Of a stretch of 64,000 bases of DNA, positions 59,086 through 64,000 are shown piece by piece. This DNA comes from Acidobacteriota bacterium (lineage in GTDB: Bacteria; Acidobacteriota; Vicinamibacteria; Vicinamibacterales; UBA2999): assembly GCA_021730945.1 (NCBI GenBank), contig JAKFYH010000002.1, positions 84,290 to 148,289 of the forward strand. Reading direction: 5' to 3'. A program made the position numbers and the translations under genes. The notes beneath the pieces were generated by a model. The model was not told the DNA's origin and did no database searches. It saw only the letters and a list, made by a program, of their open reading frames with translations. Position 1 is the first letter of the stretch; each line of letters opens with the position of its first letter.

Positions 59086-62000
59086 GTGCCAGTCATCCCT
59101 ATCGTCTCGCCGTCCAGCGCTGTTCGTCTCGCCGCGGTGCGAACCCTGGTGGCGGCAGCGTCGCCGCCGATTCTGATCGTCGCCGCCAGTCGCGGCGCGG
59201 CCGACGAGTTCGCGCTGGGCCTGGCGGCTGAGCGCGGCGCCACCTTCGGCGTCACCCGCATGAGCGTGACTGAACTGGTGGCGAAGCTGGCGGTTCCCGC
59301 GCTGGCCAGGCGAGGGCTGACGCCGAGTTCAGCGCTCGGCGATGAAGCCGTCGCCGCCCGGGTGGCCGACGACCTGCTGGATCGTGGCCAACTCGACTAC
59401 TTCACGCCCGTCGGCCTGATGCCCGGATTCCCGCGAGCCTTGAGCCGGACGCTCGGCGAACTGCGAATGGCCGGGATCGATCCGGACCGGCTCAGCGGCC
59501 ACCCCGGCAACGACGACCTGTCGGAGCTACTGGCCGGCGCCATGGACGAGCGCGAGAAGGCCGGCGCGGTTGACTTCGCCACATTGCTCGACACGGCGAC
59601 CGCCGAGCTGCGCGCCCGACCGGAGTTGCTCGCCGGGACCGAGGTCGTCCTGCTCGATATTGCGATCAACTCAAGAGCGGAAGCCGTCTTCATCAGGGCA
59701 GTGACCACCGCCGCGCTGAAGGCGATCGTCACCCTGCCGACCGGCGACCGGCGGACGCTGGAGGAACTCGGTCTCTCGGCGGCCGGCCCTCCGCCCGAGA
59801 GTGACGATGCGCTCCATCGGCTGCAGCGGTACCTATTCACCGATGAAACACCCGTTGCCGGCGTGAGCGACGAATCGGTGGTGCTGTTCTCCGCCCCTGG
59901 CGAGGGCAGGGAAGCGATCGAGATTGCCCGCCGCCTTATGAAGGAGGCGGCCACGGGTACGGCGTTCGACCAGATGGCCGTGCTGTTGCGAGCGCCGCAC
60001 ACCTACCTGAGCGTTCTCGAACACGCGCTCGATCGCGCCGGCATTCCCGCCTGGTTTCATCGCGGCACCAGGCGGCCCGACCCGGCAGGGCGGGCCCTGC
60101 TCGCCCTGCTGGCGTGCGCCGATGACGGCCTGTCGGCGCGGCGCTTCGCCGAGTATGTGTCGCTGGGCCAGGTGCCGCTCACCGAGAGCGGCAACGCCGA
60201 CGCGTGGTCGCCTCCCGCTGATGAAGTGGTCGAGGCGCTGTTGTCGCCAGGCGACCACGCGGAGGACGTTCAACCTGAGGATGAAGCGCGGGCGCAGGTG
60301 CTGCGCGGTGAATCGGCCGACGACCTGGCCGGCACCCTCCGCGCGCCCTGGCGATGGGAGACCCTGATCATCGAAGCCGAGGTCATCGACCAGCTCGATC
60401 GCTGGCACCGCCGTCTGACCGGCCTTCAGCACGAATACGATCGCCGCATCCGCGAAGCCAGTTCCGAGGACCCGGAGGCATCCCGGGTGCGCGGGCTGAA
60501 GCGCGATCGCGATCAACTGCGCGCGCTGCGATCGTTCGCCGAACCGGTGCTCGCCGAGATGGACGAGTGGCCGGCGGCGCAGTCGTGGGGCGACTGGCTG
60601 GCCGCGCTCGAACGGCTGGCGCCCAGGGTCATCGCCAAGCCCGAGCGCGTCGTCCGCATGCTGCGTGAACTGGCGCCACTGTCGGCCATCGGCCCGGTCA
60701 GCCTGAGGGAAGTGCGCGACGTGCTGACGCCGCGGCTGTCAACGCTCACGCACGAACCGCCGCGCCGCCGGCACGGACGCGTGTTCATCGGCACGCCGAG
60801 CGCCGCCCGCGGACGCTCGTTCAAGGTTGTGTTCGTGCCGGGCCTCGCCGAGCGGATGTTTCCGCAACGGATTCGCGAAGACTCGCTCTTGCCCGACCGC
60901 CGACGCGAGGCCACCGATGCCGCGCTGGCCACCCAGTCCCGCCGCGCCGCTGATGAACGCCTGCAGTTGACGCTTGCGGTCGGTGCGGCGGCCGAACGGC
61001 TGTATGTGTCGTTCCCGCGCATCGAGCTGAACGAGTCGCGGCCGCGGGTGCCATCGTTCTATGTGCTCGACATCGCCAGGGCGATCGAAGGCCACATCCC
61101 ACCGGCGCAAACCATCGCGGAGCGCGCCATGCGGGCGGGCGGCGCCGCCCTGGCGCGTCCGGCGCCCGTGGATCCAGCATCGGCCATCGACGATTTTGAA
61201 CATGACCTGTCGATGCTGACGGCGCTGATGGCGAATCGATCGGACAGCGCCAAGGGCCGCGCGCGATACCTCTACGAGCTCAGTCCCGAACTGCAACGCT
61301 CGCTGACGTCGAGATGGCTGCGCTACCACCGCCGGCAATGGGAACCCGCGGATGGCATTGTGCGCCAGGCCGAACACACGCGCGCCGCGCTCGCGTCCGA
61401 ACGCCTGGGAGCACGCCCGTACTCGTTGACCGCCTTGCAGCGATATTCCGCCTGTCCCTACCAGTTCCTGATGGCCGCGGTCTATCGCCTCGCCCCGCTT
61501 GAGGCGCCGGCGCCGCTGCAGAAGATGGATCCACTGACGCGCGGCGACCTGTTCCACCAGATGCAGGCCGCCGCACTTCGCCGCATGCAGGCCGGCGGCC
61601 TGCTGCCGCTGTCGGCCGACAACTTGCCGGCGGCGCAACAGTGCCTGGCGTCGGCGGTTCGTGAGGTTCACGATCGCGAGTACGACCGCCTGCATCCGGC
61701 CATCGATCGGGTCTGGCGCGACGAGATCGGGTTGATGACACAGGATCTGCAGTCTTGGCTCGAGAAGCTGGCCGACGAAGGCGCCGAGTGGACGCCGGAG
61801 CGGTTCGAGTTCAGCTTCGGCCTGCCCGACATGGAGGGCCGCGACCCTCGCAGCATCGCCGTCCCCGCGACCATCGACGGCCGCTTCATGCTGCGCGGCT
61901 CGATGGACATGATCGAGCGGCATCGCCAGACCGGTTTCCTGCGCGTGACCGACCACAAGACCGGGAAGAACCGCACCCGGTCGGGCCAGACCGTTGTTGA

Positions 62001-62340
62001 CGGCGGCCGCGTCTTGCAGCCGGTGATCTATGGGCTGGCGCTGAAGGCGCTGTTCCCTGAGGAAACCGTCTATTCAGGCCGGCTGTTCTTCTGCACCACC
62101 GCCGGCGGCTTCCAACCGTACGAAATCCCACTGATGGGTGACGCCCCAAAGCGGGGCATCGAGGTGCTCGAGATCGTCGATCGCGCGATCGAGAACGGCG
62201 TGCTGGCCGCGCGCCCCGCCCACGAGGCCTGCAAGTGGTGCGACTTCAAGGTGGTCTGCGGCCGAGGTGAAGAGCAGCGTACGCGGAGGAAAGACCCCAA
62301 GCTGTTCAGCGACCTCGATGCCCTGAGGAAACTGCCTTGA
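59086..62340 (+). CDS. AddB-like helicase-nuclease subunit
   Basis: This 1084-residue protein matches AddB/RexB-type subunits: a degenerate UvrD-like region and a C-terminal PD-(D/E)XK nuclease (VTDHKTGKN). Fe-S cysteines lie in SACPYQFLMAAVYRL and CKWCDFKVVCG, which staple the nuclease domain. AddAB processes DNA double-strand ends for RecA loading. The start is GTG 59086. The next gene overlaps by four bases (TTGA). Confidence 0.86.
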   Translation: MPVIPIVSPSSAVRLAAVRTLVAAASPPILIVAASRGAADEFALGLAAERGATFGVTRMSVTELVAKLAVPALARRGLTPSSALGDEAVAARVADDLLDRGQLDYFTPVGLMPGFPRALSRTLGELRMAGIDPDRLSGHPGNDDLSELLAGAMDEREKAGAVDFATLLDTATAELRARPELLAGTEVVLLDIAINSRAEAVFIRAVTTAALKAIVTLPTGDRRTLEELGLSAAGPPPESDDALHRLQRYLFTDETPVAGVSDESVVLFSAPGEGREAIEIARRLMKEAATGTAFDQMAVLLRAPHTYLSVLEHALDRAGIPAWFHRGTRRPDPAGRALLALLACADDGLSARRFAEYVSLGQVPLTESGNADAWSPPADEVVEALLSPGDHAEDVQPEDEARAQVLRGESADDLAGTLRAPWRWETLIIEAEVIDQLDRWHRRLTGLQHEYDRRIREASSEDPEASRVRGLKRDRDQLRALRSFAEPVLAEMDEWPAAQSWGDWLAALERLAPRVIAKPERVVRMLRELAPLSAIGPVSLREVRDVLTPRLSTLTHEPPRRRHGRVFIGTPSAARGRSFKVVFVPGLAERMFPQRIREDSLLPDRRREATDAALATQSRRAADERLQLTLAVGAAAERLYVSFPRIELNESRPRVPSFYVLDIARAIEGHIPPAQTIAERAMRAGGAALARPAPVDPASAIDDFEHDLSMLTALMANRSDSAKGRARYLYELSPELQRSLTSRWLRYHRRQWEPADGIVRQAEHTRAALASERLGARPYSLTALQRYSACPYQFLMAAVYRLAPLEAPAPLQKMDPLTRGDLFHQMQAAALRRMQAGGLLPLSADNLPAAQQCLASAVREVHDREYDRLHPAIDRVWRDEIGLMTQDLQSWLEKLADEGAEWTPERFEFSFGLPDMEGRDPRSIAVPATIDGRFMLRGSMDMIERHRQTGFLRVTDHKTGKNRTRSGQTVVDGGRVLQPVIYGLALKALFPEETVYSGRLFFCTTAGGFQPYEIPLMGDAPKRGIEVLEIVDRAIENGVLAARPAHEACKWCDFKVVCGRGEEQRTRRKDPKLFSDLDALRKLP

Positions 62341-64000
62341 GCAACCGCCGAGTGCCCCGCGCGAAGTCGAAAGGGGAGAACCGCCACGCGATTTCCGCCG
62401 AGCTCGATCAAACGCTGATCGTCGAGGCCGCCGCCGGTACCGGCAAGACCACCGAACTGGTCGGCCGCATCGTCGCCCTGATCGAGCATGAACGGGCCAC
62501 CATCGGCCAGATCGTTGCCGTCACGTTCAGTGAAAAGGCCGCCGGCGAGTTGAAGTTGCGGCTGCGCGAAGAGCTCGAGCGCGCCAGGGCGCGTACCGAG
62601 CCGGCGTCGCCGGCCGGGCGGCGGCTGGACGCCGCGGTGCACGACTTCGAAGAGGCGCACGTCACCACCATTCACGGCTTCTGCGCCGAGCTGCTGCGCG
62701 AGCGGCCCGTCGAGGCGCGCGTCGATCCGGCGTTCACCGTGCTGGCCGACTCCCAGTCCGAGCGGCTGTTCGAGGAGGCGTTCTCCACCTGGCTGCACGA
62801 GCAACTGGGGAATGCGCAGGAGGGTGTTCGCCGCTCGTTACGCCGGCCCGTCAAGTGGCGGTTTGACGACGATGCTGACGATGGGCCGATTGAGAGACTG
62901 CGGGCGGCGGCTCGCAGCTTGCGCGAGTGGCGTGACTACGCCGCGCCGTGGCGGCGGCCCACCTACGATCGCCTGGGCACCATCCGCCAGTTGACCGGCA
63001 AGTTGAAGGCGTTTGCCGATCTGATCGCGAAGCCGATCAAGCGCGACGACCGCCTGGCCGCGTCGCTGTCGGTGGCCGGCATCACCAGCCAGGACATTGA
63101 GCGTCAGAAGCGGCGCGTTGGCGACATGGTGCCCGAGGGAACGTGGGACGGGTGGGAAGCCGCACTGGTGGCGCTGGCCGATCATCGGGACTTCACGCAG
63201 CCGAAGAAGGGCACCGGGGCGGCATTCGCAATCGGGGTCACCCGCGCGCAGGCGCTGGCCGCGCATGCGGAGCTGCTGCAGGAGCTGCAGGGTTTTCGCG
63301 ATGCGGCCGACGCTGACCTTGCGGCCCTGCTGCATGACGAGATGGGCGAGTGCCTGCGGCGCTACCAGGAGCGCAAGCAGGAGACAGGAGCGCTCGATTT
63401 CCTTGATTTGCTGATCAAGGCCCGCGACCTGGTGTGTGACAACCCCGAGGTCTGCCGCGAGTTTCGCGAGCGCTTTCGCGTGATCCTGGTGGACGAATTC
63501 CAGGACACCGACTCGCTGCAGGCGGAGTTGCTGCTCCGCCTGGCCGGCGACGACAGCGGCGCCCTGCGGCCCGGCGCCTTGTTCATCGTCGGCGATCCCA
63601 AGCAGTCGATTTATCGTTTTCGCCGTGCCGACGTCGGCGCCTACCGCCGAATTGCCGACCGCCTGACCAGCGACGGCGCAACCGCGGTCACACTGCAGAC
63701 CTCGTTTCGCAGCGTGCCGGCGATTCAGCACTTCGTGAATGCCGCGTTCGCTGTCGAGATGGACGGTGACGAGGCGACGTTGCAGGCGGACTATGTCCCG
63801 CTGCTGCGGCATCGTGACGATACCCCCGAGCAGCCGTCGATTGTGGCGCTGCCGGTGCCGCGCCCGTACGGGCGGCACATGTATGGCCCGCCGCAGGTGA
63901 CCCAGACCGCGCTCAACCAGTCACAGCCCGCAGCGCTGGCGGCCTTCCTGGACTGGCTGCTGTCCCCGGACTGTACCTGGAGGATTGGGGCGGGTGGGGC
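62337..64000 (+). CDS. AddA-like UvrD helicase subunit, cut by the window edge
   Basis: At least 554 residues of a UvrD-type helicase are visible before the window ends. Walker A is AAAGTGKTTEL, motif Ia is VAVTFSEKAAGELKLRLREEL, Walker B is VILVDEFQDTD and motif III is GDPKQSIYRFRRAD. The TTG at 62337 overlaps the AddB-like stop in TTGA; GTG 62352 is an alternative. With the upstream gene it forms an AddAB-like pair. The C-terminal nuclease domain expected for AddA is beyond the edge. Confidence 0.9.
   Translation, partial: MSNRRVPRAKSKGENRHAISAELDQTLIVEAAAGTGKTTELVGRIVALIEHERATIGQIVAVTFSEKAAGELKLRLREELERARARTEPASPAGRRLDAAVHDFEEAHVTTIHGFCAELLRERPVEARVDPAFTVLADSQSERLFEEAFSTWLHEQLGNAQEGVRRSLRRPVKWRFDDDADDGPIERLRAAARSLREWRDYAAPWRRPTYDRLGTIRQLTGKLKAFADLIAKPIKRDDRLAASLSVAGITSQDIERQKRRVGDMVPEGTWDGWEAALVALADHRDFTQPKKGTGAAFAIGVTRAQALAAHAELLQELQGFRDAADADLAALLHDEMGECLRRYQERKQETGALDFLDLLIKARDLVCDNPEVCREFRERFRVILVDEFQDTDSLQAELLLRLAGDDSGALRPGALFIVGDPKQSIYRFRRADVGAYRRIADRLTSDGATAVTLQTSFRSVPAIQHFVNAAFAVEMDGDEATLQADYVPLLRHRDDTPEQPSIVALPVPRPYGRHMYGPPQVTQTALNQSQPAALAAFLDWLLSPDCTWRIGAGG

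Overview
The window is about 64 kb of GC-rich, densely coding chromosomal DNA with many four-base start/stop overlaps. Gene content points to an Acidobacteriota-like, probably Vicinamibacteria-like, soil or sediment heterotroph: a clade II nos cluster, MtrAB-type cytochromes, S9 peptidase, DUF5916, DUF4136 and several toxin-antitoxin pairs. The taxonomy is an inference from gene families and style. No rRNA, tRNA, CRISPR array, insertion sequence or phage module was seen.

Layout. 1-3.9 kb: a small DUF2892-like membrane protein and a MacB/DevBCA-type ABC exporter. 3.9-16.5 kb: a minus-strand nitrous-oxide respiration operon, read from an Fe-S flavoprotein through Rieske, cytochrome b, a pentaheme cytochrome c, nosZ (Sec-type, clade II), nosB, nosD, nosF, nosL and nosY, with a divergent NosR/NapH-like membrane Fe-S protein. 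16.5-20.5 kb: VapBC, a DDAH/arginine deiminase-like enzyme with an amino acid permease, a cupin and a methyltransferase. 20.5-23.3 kb: copper genes, including a DUF411 protein whose first metal-motif cysteine is an in-frame UGA followed by a SECIS-like hairpin, and a multicopper oxidase. 25-30.2 kb: an electron-transfer operon (monoheme cytochrome c, NapC-type hexaheme, MtrA/DmsE decaheme, MtrB/PioB barrel). 30-45 kb: a P-type ATPase, a FixL-like haem-PAS kinase, an NtrC-type sigma-54 activator with two receiver-only proteins, universal stress proteins (one fused to a cytochrome c), an ADP-forming acyl-CoA ligase-like protein and a hybrid kinase. 45-64 kb: mostly housekeeping and secreted proteins, metK with a structured attenuator leader, three toxin-antitoxin loci in the window as a whole, and AddAB-like helicase-nuclease genes running off the right edge.

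How it fits together. Candidate sigma-54 (-24/-12) promoters precede the nos operon, the MtrAB operon, the multicopper oxidase, the Yip1-like gene, two universal stress genes, the acyl-CoA ligase, a SRPBCC gene and the hybrid kinase. Most have a site built from ATTCCCCGC half-sites centred about 73-98 bp upstream of the predicted start. Together with the FixL-like sensor and NtrC-type activator in the middle of the window, this suggests one oxygen-responsive sigma-54 regulon that switches the cell to N2O and metal/extracellular electron acceptors. This is a sequence-based hypothesis.

Short repeats are a second theme. GTCATCTG-type arrays occur at four places, two of them inside signal-peptide codons. 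Perfect CAACTTT, GGACTCA, 18-bp and 29-bp tandem arrays sit in or beside translation start regions and intergenic gaps.
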